64,000 nucleotides of DNA, from NCBI RefSeq assembly GCF_030272615.1, contig NC_081405.1, positions 155,169,613-155,233,612 on the forward strand. The letters run 5' to 3'. Both the position numbers and the translations under genes were made by a program. The first letter of the stretch is position 1, and each line of letters opens with the position of its first letter. The notes under the pieces are model-generated. The model searched no databases, was not told the origin of the DNA, and saw nothing but the letters and a program-made list of their open reading frames with translations. Of the stretch, positions 24,156 to 35,740 are shown piece by piece. This stretch comes from Cryptomeria japonica (taxonomy: Eukaryota > Streptophyta > Pinopsida > Cupressales > Cupressaceae).

Positions 24156-25259
24156 TGTTGACATTTTTGATGATTATGTTGTGATTGTCATTGATGGACT
24201 CACACTTACATTGAGATCACTTTTATATGTATGAGTTATGCTCAATTAGCAATTGTTCCCAACCGGTATGATGCATTATAATCCTTAGATTATTGGTGTT
24301 TTGCAGAAAGTGTTTACCGAACTGAAGCGGTATGTTGACCCCAAGCAGTTCGAGGATCTCAAGTGGTACAAAGGATCAAAGTGGCATAACACATATTTTC
24401 CAGTCTTCATTTTTGTCAAACCGGCAACCGGTATTTTGTATGAACCGGTAATACGATGTGATGAGTTACCAACCGATATTTTGTGATGAGTTACCATCCA
24501 CCGATTGTTTGACGGTGCCAACACTTCAATGGTGCTTTTTGTGTCATGTTATAGAATACGTCTAGATGCATTGAACCTAGGAAATTGAAATGTAATCCTA
24601 TTGGACCGACATGAAATCATATTCCTTTATAAGAACATCATGTCTAGGGTTTTAGGTTGTTGCTAGGGTTCAAGGTGGTTGATGAGTTAGAGAGAGTGTG
24701 AATGTGTAGAAGACTGAAGTAATGCTGGAATGCATTAGGAATGAGCTATCAAGGATCTAACCAAGTAATCTGTGCTATTAGCTAGATCACTCACTTGTTG
24801 ATTACTCACATCTTCAACAAGTCTGAAGCCCTTAATCGAGTAGGCCCAAAAGTCTTTTGTAAATCCTCTAACAAGGTGGTTCACATCTGTGGATCTAAAA
24901 TCCTCTAGCAAGGTAGTCTTTAATCAGACTTATCTCCTAATAGAGATTGAGATTCCTAATAGGATCTGTTCTGGTAAAGAACATTGTATGACCTTAACCG
25001 GTCTGGTTCCTATTCTGCAGATAGTTACTTGTGAGTTCCATATCAACGTGGTTTTTCCCATTTGGGTTTCCACATCAAAATCTCTTGTGTTATGGTGTTT
25101 GTGCTTCTGTGGGTGAATGCATTATTTGCTATTTGGTTTGCATGTGTGCTAATCGATTTGTCCGCTAAACTATTTTACCAGTTTACTGTTAGTCTAGCAA
25201 AGTGTTTAAGTACACTGATTTTTGGCATACTAATTCACCCCCCCTCGTAGTATTCATCA
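24156..25259 (+). repeat. Element C 5' LTR (1104 bp)
   Basis: Bounded by TGTTGACA and TTCATCA. The hairpin segment lies at 25048-25073. Its last third repeats the phrase AAATCCTCTAnCAAGGT, recalling the AAATCCCTT phrase of element A's LTR. It is repeated at 30682-31786. Confidence 0.92.
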
Positions 25260-25261
25260 AT

Positions 25262-25273
25262 TGGTATTAGAGC
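25262..25273 (+). promoter_or_regulatory. Element C primer-binding site (tRNA-iMet type)
   Basis: TGGTATTAGAGC, two bases after the LTR, is one change away from the plant Copia consensus. Confidence 0.85.
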
Positions 25274-25297
25274 CTACCTTTCTATAAGTTTAACCAC

Positions 25298-26587
25298 TTG
25301 GAAAGAGATATAGGGGAATACACATTGAGGGAACTTACTCATCGGCTCACTCAGTCTGAGCAAGCCTATGATGATCTTATGGTCAAATATAAGGCATCTC
25401 AAGCAAAAAGGAGAGAACATGCTGAAAAGCTAATGGAGCTATCTGAAAATAGTTCTTCTAATGAAGCAGACATGGAAGTCCTGATCCAAGAAGTAGAAAA
25501 GATGAATGAATCCAATTCCAACCTGAGAAAAGAATTGGAAGGACTGACTATTCGAATGTGCCAAGGGCTTGAGAATCAGAGGAAAGCTAAAGATCTAGTC
25601 AAAGACAAAGATCATGAAAACTCCAAGCTGAAGCAAGAGATCAGTGCCCTAATTGCTCAACTCCATGCGAGCAAAGTGGAAAAGGAAGACATGCAAGGAG
25701 AACTGAACATTGCCATCTCTGAGAATGAAAACCTGATGGAAACAAATGCTGCTATTTCCAAAGAACTCTCGGAGTCAAAGGAAATACTTGCTAAGTTCAA
25801 CAAGAGTACTGTTAAGCTAGAGCAAAAGCTTGAATCTACCAAACCTATCAAGACTACTGATGGACTTGGTTATTCCGGTCATGAGGAAGGTGAGACCTCT
25901 GGTACAAATGCTAGAGCATCGAAGAAACAACCGACATCAAAGGATAAAGGTAAGAAAAAGTTTAAACCTGTTTTCTTTAATTGTCTTAAAGAAGGACTTA
26001 CTGCCAATGTGTGTAGGAGTAAGGCTTACAATAATTTTCCTTATTTTCTAAATGATAAGCCTAGATCCTATAGATTCAATGGTAACTGTTATGCATGCAA
26101 CAAGTTTGGGCATAAAGCATCTGAATGCAGGTCTGTTATGAACAACGCTGGAAGATATCCTCAGAAGACTCAAGGAGTTGGTCCAGAACCTTTTGTGAAC
26201 CAGAATCACAACCGGTTTAATACCTTTAATCATCAGTCAAGAAGCGGTGGCTATCAAACGGCAACCGGATGGAGAGAAAACTATTTGATCTGCCATGGTC
26301 ATGGTCACACAACTGCAACATGTAGGAGGAAGAACGATAACATGAATAATGGACCTTGAAGAGCACTTGGAATGGTCTGCTATCATTGCAACAAGCTGGG
26401 TCACATTGCCAGATTCTGCAGAACAAGAAAGAACATATCGGATGACATACCAGTCACTCTAGAAGGAAAGATTGATATTGACAGTGTTCAAGCGGATATG
26501 AACAAAACCTGGAAGAAGAAACCAACAGTGTTGCAAGAAGAACTAGTTTCTACACCTAGTGTGGAAATAATGGAACCGACAAACTAA
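25298..26587 (+). pseudogene. Element C coiled-coil and CCHC protein (first protein)
   Basis: The first 353 codons (25298-26356) read open. Residues 1-180 or so are charged heptad sequence (for example ELEGLTIRMCQGLENQRKAK) that should form a long coiled coil. A basic Ser/Lys linker follows, then CCHC-type knuckles including CYACNKFGHKASEC (residues about 265-278) and a last one, CYHCNKLGHIARFC, at 26375-26420. It aligns with the corresponding proteins of A and E. It probably packages element RNA in place of an ordinary gag; that is inference. Mildly broken. Confidence 0.85.
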
Positions 26588-27012
26588 GCATTAGAAAAGC
26601 TTAGGGGGAGTAAACAATGAAACACTACGAACCCCCAGTTTACACCAATAAAAGACCTTAACCATTGGTAGAAGAACGGAAATGGTAACAGGAAAATTAG
26701 AGTTTATGCCCTAATGGTGGAGCATTTATTACGGTAGGTGAGGAATATGTTTAAAAGGAATTTTAAAATCATTTCTCACTATCATTTTTTGAGCAAAGAA
26801 GTTTTTCAAGTGCAGAGCGAAGAAAAAGTGATTTGTGTTGCGATTCAAAGAAATCTCAAAACCTTGAAGAAGATTCAGAAGCAAATATCAAATGGTCAAA
26901 AGAAGAACTCAAAGCGATGATTCAACAACCGACAAAGTGGAAGGCGAAGTGGAATTTGCAAGCCCTAAATTCTCGATTTTCAAAAGGTATTTCTTGAGTT
27001 TTCTATTTTGTC

Positions 27013-30000
27013 ATGGCTTCCGCATCTCATGATAGTTCTAGTGCAACTGTCGATTCTATGGATTTCGTACAAAGAAAGTCTAAATATAATGCCTTGTCTC
27101 AAGTACCGGCTGGTGTTATATTAGAAGAAGGGATTTCTGATTAGATAGATTGCAAGATCGAAGACCTAGGGTCTCTTGTGATCCATTCTCAGCTAGGTCT
27201 ATTCTATGGGATGGATAAAAAGATCAAACCAGAGTATAGAATCTTGGAGAAGAAGCTTCACAATGTGGTTTACTTCCTAGAGGATTTCATAGATGACCAC
27301 ATTCGGATCATTCTGAGCAGAGTTCATGGTGACAAGATGTATCTTGAGAGAACACATGATATCACACCGCAAGCTATTTAGGCCGTCACCAGTTTTTGCA
27401 ATATAGGGGAAGTGCCAACCCTAAGGAAAGTCAGCAAGACTGAAATGTCCAAGCTCATCAGTTTAGTGAGCGACTCACGTGGCATGACCATCAACTCAAT
27501 CAAGGATGATCTGGTTAAGTATGCCTGCATGGTGATAGGCTACCAGACGTTCTCTACTAGCAAAATTAATTCTGTCTCAGCTGCAGCGGTAAATGCCGCT
27601 TACCGGATGATCAAAGAAGATGCATCGTTTGATCTGTGCACTTGTATGCAAAGACAACTTATGTTGAATCTTAAGTCAATCAAACAAGACAATGCACTGA
27701 GATTCAAGTTCAGACAACTACTAGTAGGGTTATTCTTCTACTTCCAAGGTTATTTCCCAGGAGTTGGAGATATTCAGTGGTTTGCTGACCAACCGGTTAC
27801 CAAGCAGATCAAAGAGAGCTTACAAGTAGTTGGAACTGGTTACCCTGATGTTCTGAACAAGTACTTTGATGAGTTCAGAAGCAAGATGAGTCTAAGGATG
27901 AGGATATCCAACGACATTGTCAAGAAATATGAAGAGGATATCTGCTTTATCATCAAAGTGGATGAATGCATAATGGAGGTTGTTGAGCCTAGACATGAAG
28001 AAGTAGAGCCTATGGGCTATGAGGTGATGTATGATATGCTGGATGGGTATGCTTCTACCCTAATCACCTCACCCCTTGATCCTAAGGCAAAGAGAACCAA
28101 CACTTATCTGGAAAGGGTTGCATCGGTTGTAGAACCTTCTAAAAAGAAAGGAAAGGCAGTGCCTTCGGCATCGGCACTGGTTACTACAGCCAGTCCCAAA
28201 GTGACCAAGTGGTCACCTACAAAGAAGAAATCGGAAGCGGCACCTGCCAAAGTCTTCGAGAGGAAGAGGAAGACAAGGAATAACTCATCGGACTCAGAAG
28301 AAACCGTGTTTGAAGAAAAACCCAAGAAGATAAGACAAACAAAGAAAAAGACAAAGAATGAATTGACATCATCTGCACCAGTAAATATTGACATTTCTTC
28401 CTACAAACCTTTGACACATTGTCAAAGAACTATCAAAAATATTAGGAGAAAAGTGCTGAATGATTTGATTGATTGTTTTGATGATTTCAATGATGATGAA
28501 AAGGAAGCAGTTGAACAAGAAATCATTAAGTATTTATGTGTTAATGACCGGTCGCCTTTAGAAATTAGATCTGAGACACCGAATTCTTTTTATAATTCTT
28601 TAGACAATAAATGATGCATTGCCATAGAAAAGGAACAGGAAATGAGAGAAAAATTTTTTGCTCAACATTTTCTTGATGTATCAAATTCAGAACTGTTCAA
28701 AGTTATGAATAAATACAAAGGCCTCTTCTTCATGAGAAGAAGAAGACTCCTGTTACTGGAAATAAAGGGTCAAGAAGTGATCAAGAATACACATACTCTT
28801 GCTCAAGAAGCTCTTAAGATGCATCAAGTGGCTGAAGCCAACAAGAAGGCTGAGCAAGAACCGACAATAACAAAACTGGATGAAGTGTTTGATAATGAAG
28901 GAAACCTAGTTACTGAACCTATAGACACTATTGATGTCGATGCTCTAAATGTAGAGAATGTTGCTCAGGGTACACCATGAGAAGCAATAGGATAGGAGAA
29001 GCAGGCAGAATAGGTAGAAAAGCAAAAGGAAGTAGAGGATAAAAAGGAGGAAGCAAAGAAGCAAGCAGAGAAGAAGAAAGCAGAGGAGGATAAAGAAGAG
29101 GAGAAGAGAAAGGAATCGAAGAAGGAGAAAAATAAGGATGAAGAGGAGAAGAGGAAAAAGGAAGAGGAGAAGAAGAAGACGGATGAAGAGAAGAAGAGGA
29201 AAAAGGAATAGGAGAAGAAGAAGAAGGATGAAGAGGAGAAGAGGAAAAAGGAATAGGAGAAGAAGAAGAAGGATGAAGAGGAGAAGAGAAAGAAATAAGA
29301 GGTAAAGAAGAAGGATGAAGAGGAGAAGAGGAAGAAGGAAGAGGAGAAGAAAAGAAGCGGAAAGATGAAGAAAAGAAAAAGGAAGAGGAGAAGCAGCAGT
29401 AGGAAGAGGAGCAGAAGAAAAAGGATGAAGAAGAAGAGAACCAGAGGAAAGAAGAGAAACAGAAAACAAAAGAAGAGGAAAAGAAAAAGATAGAAGAGGA
29501 AAAGTTAAGAGCTACAGAGAAAGAAGAAGTGGCAAAAAGCACTCAGATGGAGACTCCAAAGGCAATCGGTAGTCAAGCCAAACCGGCTGACCTCACCAGT
29601 CCTATTGACCTCCAGTCTACAAACAAAATGGAGCTACTACAGAGCATTAAGGTTTCTCAAGAATGCCTTGAAGTGTTAAGGAGGAAGAAGGAGCAAGATG
29701 TGATCCAAGCTACGGTGGACACTCTTACCAGTTTGTTACCCAACACAAACCTCCTCAATATTGATTCATCATTGGCACAATTGAAGCTCCTATGCACCGC
29801 ACTGGATGATCAGGTGCAGAGCCTAGAAGAGGTAGCAGAGGCAAATGCCAAGAAAGAGCATCAAAAGGCTCTCAACATTTCCCTAGTAAAGAAGCTAAAT
29901 GAGCTCCGGTTTGATCTGCAAAATGCACAAAAAGACATAAGGAATGCTCTGGATGAGGGGAATCTACTACTGAGTAAGATTTGCCAACCCCATCTCTTCT

Positions 30001-30020
30001 GTGATGATCTACTTGTATAG
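27013..30020 (+). pseudogene. Element C second protein: 'SRVHG/DDICF' family, Lys-rich middle, coiled-coil end
   Basis: The region begins MASASHDSSSATVD. Its folded N-terminal part includes IRIILSRVHGD, then about 170 residues on a conserved block IVKKYEEDICFIIKVDE, and MGYEVMYDML. A basic tail follows (about 28140-28370, Lys/Ser/Pro-rich), then a Glu/Lys repeat tract (29000-29520) and a C-terminal Leu/Glu/Gln-rich helical part (29529-30018). The N-terminal part aligns with 51397-52686 of element E. The pattern around DITPQAI, and VTGLP in E, recalls plant mobile-domain or plant-transposon-associated proteins. Function unknown. Broken. Confidence 0.75.
29137..29358 (+). repeat. 45-bp coding minisatellite in element C
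   Basis: About five tandem units begin at 29137, 29182, 29227, 29272 and 29314. The unit is 45 bp (the fourth is 42 bp) and encodes a 15-residue Glu/Lys phrase close to DEEEKRKKEEEKKKK. It lies in the larger purine-rich stretch 28990-29520. Confidence 0.88.
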
Positions 30021-30478
30021 AAGCAAAAGCTACAAATTGACTTGCAGTTATATATGAGCACCTTCAAGCCGCCGTATGACTCTTTTACAACTTATGGGAA
30101 AATCGTTCACCGGTTTCATATCTAGTCTACCAAAATAGAGTTGGAAATCAGCAACCAGACTCGAGATTTGTAGGAAATCCAACTGGTTCTACTCCCACGC
30201 CTGCAGATACTTCAGAAATGTTATCTGAATTTGGATGCCTTAACGATGACTCAAGAGATGAGCATAATTGACGCAATGGAAGAGCAGGTCTCCTAGATGC
30301 AGACAAAGAAAGAAGTGGCTACCTCCCTACTTGAGTCCTAGTCCTTATCTATGAAACAATTTTTGCAGGACTTCAAATCAGTTTTTGACAAGTTTTATTC
30401 TTTATTGTCATAAACTCTTATTCTTTTAATACTAATGAAACAAGGGTTGGTCTGTAATATTTTGTTGTCATTGTTGGC

Positions 30479-30681
30479 AAAGGGGGAGAAGTATAAATTT
30501 TGAATGTTTTGATGTATACTTTCATGTTATTTCTGTTAAGAAGTAGTATACATTGTATTTTCTGCAAAAGAGATAGTGTATATTCTTAGGGGGAGTAATT
30601 TTGATTATGGCATATTTTTGTTGTAAAACACTTAGATGTCAAAATTTCCTAAGTGTTGCCATCAATGCCAAAGGGGGAGAT
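30479..30681 (+). promoter_or_regulatory. Element C multiplied polypurine tracts
   Basis: AAAGGGGGAGAAG (30479-30490), TTAGGGGGAG (30587-30595) and the terminal AAAGGGGGAGA (30670-30680) precede the 3' LTR. The terminal copy abuts TGTTGGCA. The arrangement parallels elements A and B. Confidence 0.75.
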
Positions 30682-31786
30682 TGTTGGCATTTTTGATGAT
30701 TATGTTGTGATTGTCATTGATGGACTCACACTTGCATTGAGATCACTTTTACATGTATGAGTTATGCTCAACCGACAATTGTTCCCAACCGGTATGATGC
30801 ATTATAGTCCTTAGACTATTGGTGTTTTGTAGAAAGTGTTTACCAATCTGAAGTGGTATGTTGACCCCAAGCGGTTTGAGGATCTCAAGCGGTATGAAGG
30901 ATCAAAGCGACAGGACATATATTTCTCAGTCTTCATTTTTGTCAAACCAACAACCGATATTTTGTATGAACCGGTAATACTCTATGATGAGTTACCAACC
31001 GACATTTTGTGATGAGTTACCATCCACCGATTGTTTGATGGTGCCGACACTTTAACGGTGCTTTTTTGTGTCATGTTATAGAATACGTCTAGATGAATTG
31101 AACCTAGGAAATTGAAATGTAATCCTATTGGACTGACATGAAATCAGATTCCTCTATAAGGACATCATGTCTAGGGTTTTAGGTTGTTGCTAGGGTTCAA
31201 GGTGGTTGATGAGTTAGAGAGAGTGTGAATGTGTAGAAGACTGAAGTAATGCTGGAATGCATTAGGAACAAGCTATCAAGGATCTAACCAAGCAATCTGT
31301 GCTATTAGCTAGATCACTCAGTTGTTGATTACTCACATCTTCAACAAGTCTGAAGCCCTTAACTAGGTAGGCCCAAAAGTCTTTTGTAAATCCTCTAACA
31401 AGGTGGTTCACATTTGTGGATCTAAAATCCTCTAGCAAGGTAGTTTTTAATCAGAATTATCTCCTAATAGAGATTGAGATTCCTAACAGGATCTGTTCTG
31501 GTAAAGAACATTGTATGACCTTAACTAGTCTGGTTCCTATTCTGCAGATAGTTACTTATGAGTTCCATCTCACCATGGTTTTTCCCATTTGGGTTTCCAT
31601 GTCAAAATCTCTTGTGTTATGGTGTTTGTGCTTTTGTGGGTGAATGTATTATTTGCTATTTGGTTTGCATGTGTGCTAACCAATTTTTCTGCTAAACTGT
31701 TTTACCGGTTTACTATTAGTCTAGCAAAGTGTTTAAGTACACTAATTTTTGGCATACTAATTCACCCCCCCTCATAGTATTCATCA
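30682..31786 (+). repeat. Element C 3' LTR (1105 bp)
   Basis: Collinear with 24156-25259. It ends TTCATCA and is followed by the TCAAT target duplication and then the rest of element B's LTR. Confidence 0.92.
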
Positions 31787-31791
31787 TCAAT

Positions 31792-32242
31792 AACCTAGAT
31801 AACACTGGGACCCAATATAGGTCCACATGCTAAAGAAATGATCCCAATCCACCAAGTCTCAAACATGATCACCATCAGCATCCTGAATCTCCACCAAAAG
31901 TTGCACCAACACCACTTATGCATATCATCAAAGATCTTCATCAAAGCTCTATTGGTGAAACCCTCACCAGAACCACAAACCAAGGTTCCAAGAAAATAGG
32001 ATAGCATCCAATCACTAGATCAAAACCAATTGACTAAATATGAACATGAGTAGCATGAATAAGCCAATTCCATAACCAAAACAAATCGAAGCATTCCAGA
32101 TCACGTTGGATCCAAACCAACTAGAAACCACAAAACTTATCAGGACTAGAAGAGTGCCAGTAAAGCATCCAAAACAACTAGTGTTGACATCAATGACAAA
32201 ACATCAATGCAACACATAATCAATTCCTCCAAATGGTCAATA
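31792..32242 (-). repeat. Element B right LTR, second part
   Basis: This continues the left-LTR sequence from AACCTAGATAACACTGGG (matching 18260 onward) to the element end at 32242, where the usual CCAACA reads TCAATA. Confidence 0.9.
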
Positions 32243-33006
32243 AATTCAATGTATTTTGAATGTTTCTAGGGTTTTGTAACTGACCTAGTAGAAAAGAGTA
32301 TTTAGGTCGAGTTTGAGAAGAGATTTTGTATCGGTGGTTTTGAGAAGAAGAGTGTGTCGAACCAGATTGAAGAGTCTGCATGTGAGAAGCGAAATTGATC
32401 TGAAAAGGGTCTGTACAAGCAAGAAAGGAAGTACAGAGACCAGATCATTTACTTGTTGTTCCCTAACAATTACAGTAGTTGAAATCCCTTAACCGAGTAG
32501 ACTTTAATAGGTCTTATTTGTAAATCCCTTGACTCGGTGGCTCATTAACTTGTGTTCTGAATCCTCTAGAAAGGTTACTCCTAATAGGGTAGAGATCCTA
32601 ATAGGGCTGATATTGTAAATCCCTTCACCAGGTGACTCCTAATAGGGTCTTCTCTTAACCAAGCATATTGTAAAGCTCCTAACCGGGCTAGGCCTTTAAT
32701 CGGGCGCATTCCAAAAGAGTGAAAATATTTTGTGGGTGCTAATTCCCACCGTGGTTTTTCCCATTTGCGTTTCCACGTGAAAAATATCTATGTTCATGTT
32801 GTGGATGGATTGTTGAGTTATTCATTTGATGTCTTTACTATGTTTGTTTAATGATGAACACTTAAGTAGCGACCGGTAATAGTTTGGTAAATCAGTTTGA
32901 AGACTATTTGATTAGCTACCTGTACTTGTTTTTGAAGTATTATCAGAGTTGTTTAACTACTGATTCACCCCTCCCTCTCAGTAGTTACTAGATCCTCATA
33001 ATAACA
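32243..33006 (+). repeat. Element A 3' LTR, second part
   Basis: Matches 6944-7700 of the 5' LTR, including the repeated AAATCCCTT phrases, the hairpin segment (32751-32776) and the terminal CATAATAACA. Together with 16743-17479 it restores an LTR length close to 1.49 kb. Confidence 0.92.
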
Positions 33007-33199
33007 TAGTATATAATCCAAACATAACTCCTAAAGTAATTAACTAACCATCCAAGCATACAATACACACATGGGCCAAATAAGATCATAAACTCAAGTC
33101 TTAGAGAAATCACCATAAACTAAAGACAACTTATAACTAATCACAACCAAAAAACCTAGCAAACCTTGGATCAACAATCTATTTCTTTTGGTATTTAAT

Positions 33200-35120
33200 A
33201 AGACCCCAATTGTTTTCAAGGATGCAGAGATTCTTCTTCCAATCTTCAGCATCAGGAACACAATCTTTAGGATCCTTCCCCTTTTTCTATTATTTCTTCA
33301 ATTTTCTCTATCCCGAGACCACACTCATCACTGCCTTCCACACAATTCTATTAGTGAATAGGGTAAGGGATTTGATTGCCTTCAATAGGAAATTTTTATC
33401 AACTATGAGCCTCTCCACATTATTTTCAAGGTCCTTCAGTCTCACCTACATATCAACATATTAAAATTTAAGATTAGCCATCATGTCATTAGTAGCCAAA
33501 GAGGAATTAACTTGAGCTTGAGTATTTTCACGAGTCTCCTATTCTTTCAAAGTTCCCATCTCCTACAACACAAAATCATCCTTGACCTCATCTTCATCCT
33601 CCTAAACAACAATGGTTTCCTTAATTTCCTCTATATCCATTTCTTCATTGTTATACTTTGACTATTTGCTATCTTCATCATACTCCTAGAGGAATTATTC
33701 TTTGGAAGGCATCTTGAGATCCTCTTCTTCTTTATGTTTTTCTTTGTTTTTTATATCTTTTTCTTTGAGTCTTGTAGACCTTTGACCCTCCTGTGTAATT
33801 CCCTAGTTAGCAATGTCTTTTTGGAGAACCTTGTTGGCATTAGTCTCTTTCTCAGTAGTATCCAAGTTGATAATAACTTTTTTAGCTTTAGAATGCACAT
33901 CTATATTTTTAGATTTAAACCCTTAGGTTTAGGGCTTGTAGATTTTCATTTTTCTAGGGCTAGTTTGTGGAGTTCATCTTCCTTCGTATCCATGCAAGGA
34001 TTATCAACTTTCTTTCCTTTTTTCTTTCCAAAGGAGCTAGGTTTTTAGGGGTATGTGCCTTACTTTCAATCAGCTCAATTTTTATAGAGTTAGGGGTTGC
34101 ATTAGGGTTGCCGGTTTCAATATGGAGCCTACTTCTCTTGGGGGTGATACTAGAAACATAACTATACAAAGCAAAAATTAGGCCCTAGTGTAACGAGGGA
34201 TTGGCTCCCTTAATTGCAATATTAGCACATAAAGATGTGAACGAGAAGAACAAAATGTTGATAAACTCTTTAAGTCTAATGTGGTTAAGAATGGGGAAGT
34301 GATAACCATGAATGGTGTTGTGATGACACTTTAAAGTTAGATAATGCATAACATGATAGCTGACAAGGGCATAAAGGGATGGGAGAACTAACCAGTCAAA
34401 TCTGTTTTGAAGAACAAACATGTTCTCACCTTCTTCAAAAAATTTGTTCATGAACATCTTATAGTCTTTGTCTTTGTTTCTTCTTCTAAGCACCTTCACA
34501 CCTTCGCATTTAAGACCAGTAACCTTAGCTATTAACTCAGGAGTAACTTGGAATTTTATACTACTAATCATCACTTCGCCTTTTTTCCAAGATTTGTAGA
34601 AACTGGTATTGAGACTATGATTATGCCACCTCATAGCTTTAAAGAGTGGAGTTAAGACAAATTTAGAGAACAAAGTCCATTACTTCTCATTTTGCTTCAT
34701 ATCATCACATTTATTAAGCTTTGAACATTTAAGAGGGCCCCCCATCTCGCATTTTTTGTCATAAATAGAAAATATCCCAAAAACACAATTGATTTTGTGT
34801 AGAGAAAGATTCCAATTGAAAACATAACTCAAAATGCGACGTATGTAATATTTTTGAAATGGTATGAAATCATTATAAGTTATAGCTGACACACAAGAAA
34901 ACAATCTTTCAATTAATTTATCCTTTCCCCTAGGTGTAGCTCTACAAAACTTGCCATTATTACACAACATGAAAATATTAAGAGAGATAGTGTCTTGGGA
35001 ACAATAGCCTTCCTAAACTGTAAGAAACATGGCAAAGAGGCTCATGCCAAAAAGATCTTTGATCAAGGCATACGACCTTAACATAAAAAGCTGATAATTA
35101 TAAAGCATAACCATAATAAA
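33200..35120 (-). pseudogene. Degraded gene for a diverged relative of the second protein of elements C and E
   Basis: A minus-strand coding-like region of about 1.9 kb, mostly in one frame. Recognisable stretches include CRATPRGKDKLIERLFSC, the IKFQVTPELIAKVTGLKCEG block, and MHYLTLKCHHNTIHGYHF. A basic tail follows (PLERKKERK), and a helical end near 33210-33470 contains DCVPDAEDWKKNL. The T-x-E-L-I-x-x-VTGL-x(3)-G pattern and the order 'folded part, Lys-rich tail, helical end' match the second proteins of C and E. I cannot tell whether it belonged to an LTR element or a host gene family. I see no LTRs around it. It is interrupted in a few places. Confidence 0.55.
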
Positions 35121-35199
35121 TGAGGAATTAAAAAGGCATACCATTACATCTGATATTTCCTCTTTCATTAGACAAAAGTTCTTTCACCTTAGCCGAACA

Positions 35200-35590
35200 A
35201 TGACTAAATTGAATACTCCTCCACTCATTAAAGAAACCATGGATTGAAGAAATATCCTAGGAATGAATTTTCTCTCCTTTGTAATTCATCTCATATTCCA
35301 AAGACTATCCACATCTCCATTTAGGACATCCATAATTAATTTAGAGTCCCCTTCAAGGATAAATTTCTGATAATTAAGTTATTTCTATCTTTTCAATCCC
35401 CACCACATAGAAAGGGCCTTTTCATTATTACCGGTTCCCACTCCTAAGTTTTTACCATAAGATTCTATGTGTCTTCCTTTGTCATCTTTTATGACACCTA
35501 TCGCACAAGATATCCTAAGGTTTCCTTTGGAGCAACCATCAAAAGTACACTTGACTCATTCTTGCATTAGAGGATGCCAATTGGCCATTT
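35200..35590 (-). pseudogene. LINE-1 ORF2 C-terminal RNase H
   Basis: The minus strand reads VKCTFDGCSKGN, the first Asp region of the RNase H seen in plant L1 ORF2, then AIGVIKDDKGRHIESYG, NNEKALSMWWGL with the Glu block, and LEGDSKLIMDVL with the next Asp. It would remove template RNA after reverse transcription. In-frame stops occur, for example between WWGLKR and the following block. The last helix is hard to follow toward 35200. Confidence 0.82.
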
Positions 35591-35740
35591 TTCTTAGGAG
35601 AATTATTTTCTAGTTAATCTTTTTAAGGCCTTGATTTATCCCACAAACTTGTTTAAGCCTCATCTTAGAATAAGATGACATAGTTTTTGAGAATCCATAA
35701 GAAGCAACATTGATGTCCTCTTTGATTTGTTGTTTAATCA

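Larger units (their letters stand above)
24156..31786 (+). mobile_element. Element C: non-autonomous LTR retrotransposon fossil with two unusual proteins
   Basis: Plus-strand element with 1104- and 1105-bp LTRs, a near-consensus initiator-Met primer site, a polypurine tract and a perfect TCAAT target duplication (24151-24155 and 31787-31791) inside element B's LTR. It carries no recognisable protease, integrase, RT or RNase H. Instead it encodes a coiled-coil/CCHC protein (25298-26587) and a second long protein (27013-30020) shared with element E. It is the innermost and therefore youngest member of this nest. LTR differences are unevenly spread, about 10% in the first 255 bp by eye and lower elsewhere. 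Broken, with several interruptions. Confidence 0.9.
17480..32242 (-). mobile_element. Element B: Copia LTR retrotransposon fossil, sirevirus-like, with gag and pol
   Basis: Minus-strand element inserted in the 3' LTR of A and itself carrying element C in its right-hand LTR. In minus-strand order the parts are: LTR (split), initiator-Met primer site, gag with a CCHC knuckle, protease, integrase, RT, RNase H, several purine tracts, LTR. This is the complete Copia order. The lineage looks sirevirus-like from the VFVDDIIFGGED and EKEFEMSMIGE motifs and the multiplied polypurine tracts. Own length is about 7.1 kb. Broken, with very roughly ten interruptions. It is younger than A and older than C. 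Confidence 0.92.
6212..33006 (+). mobile_element. Element A: Copia-type LTR retrotransposon fossil, outermost of the nest
   Basis: The outer element of the nest lies on the plus strand and is split by two independent insertions, D in pol and B in the 3' LTR. Its own sequence amounts to roughly 7 kb: a 1.49-kb 5' LTR, a degenerate initiator-Met primer site, a coiled-coil/CCHC protein, a Copia RT and RNase H, a polypurine tract and the interrupted 3' LTR. I see no integrase. The LTR pair differs by about 6-7% in a 240-bp sample counted by eye. It must be older than the elements inserted in it. It is broken, with on the order of ten interruptions. The flanking 5-mers (TAGAG, TAGTA) are not a clean duplication. 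Confidence 0.88.

Noticed and set aside
28928-29542. Long minus-strand open frames of 204 and 174 codons
   Set aside because: They are the antisense of the Glu/Lys-rich purine tract of element C and encode only Ser, Leu, Phe and Pro runs. The plus strand carries the related protein.
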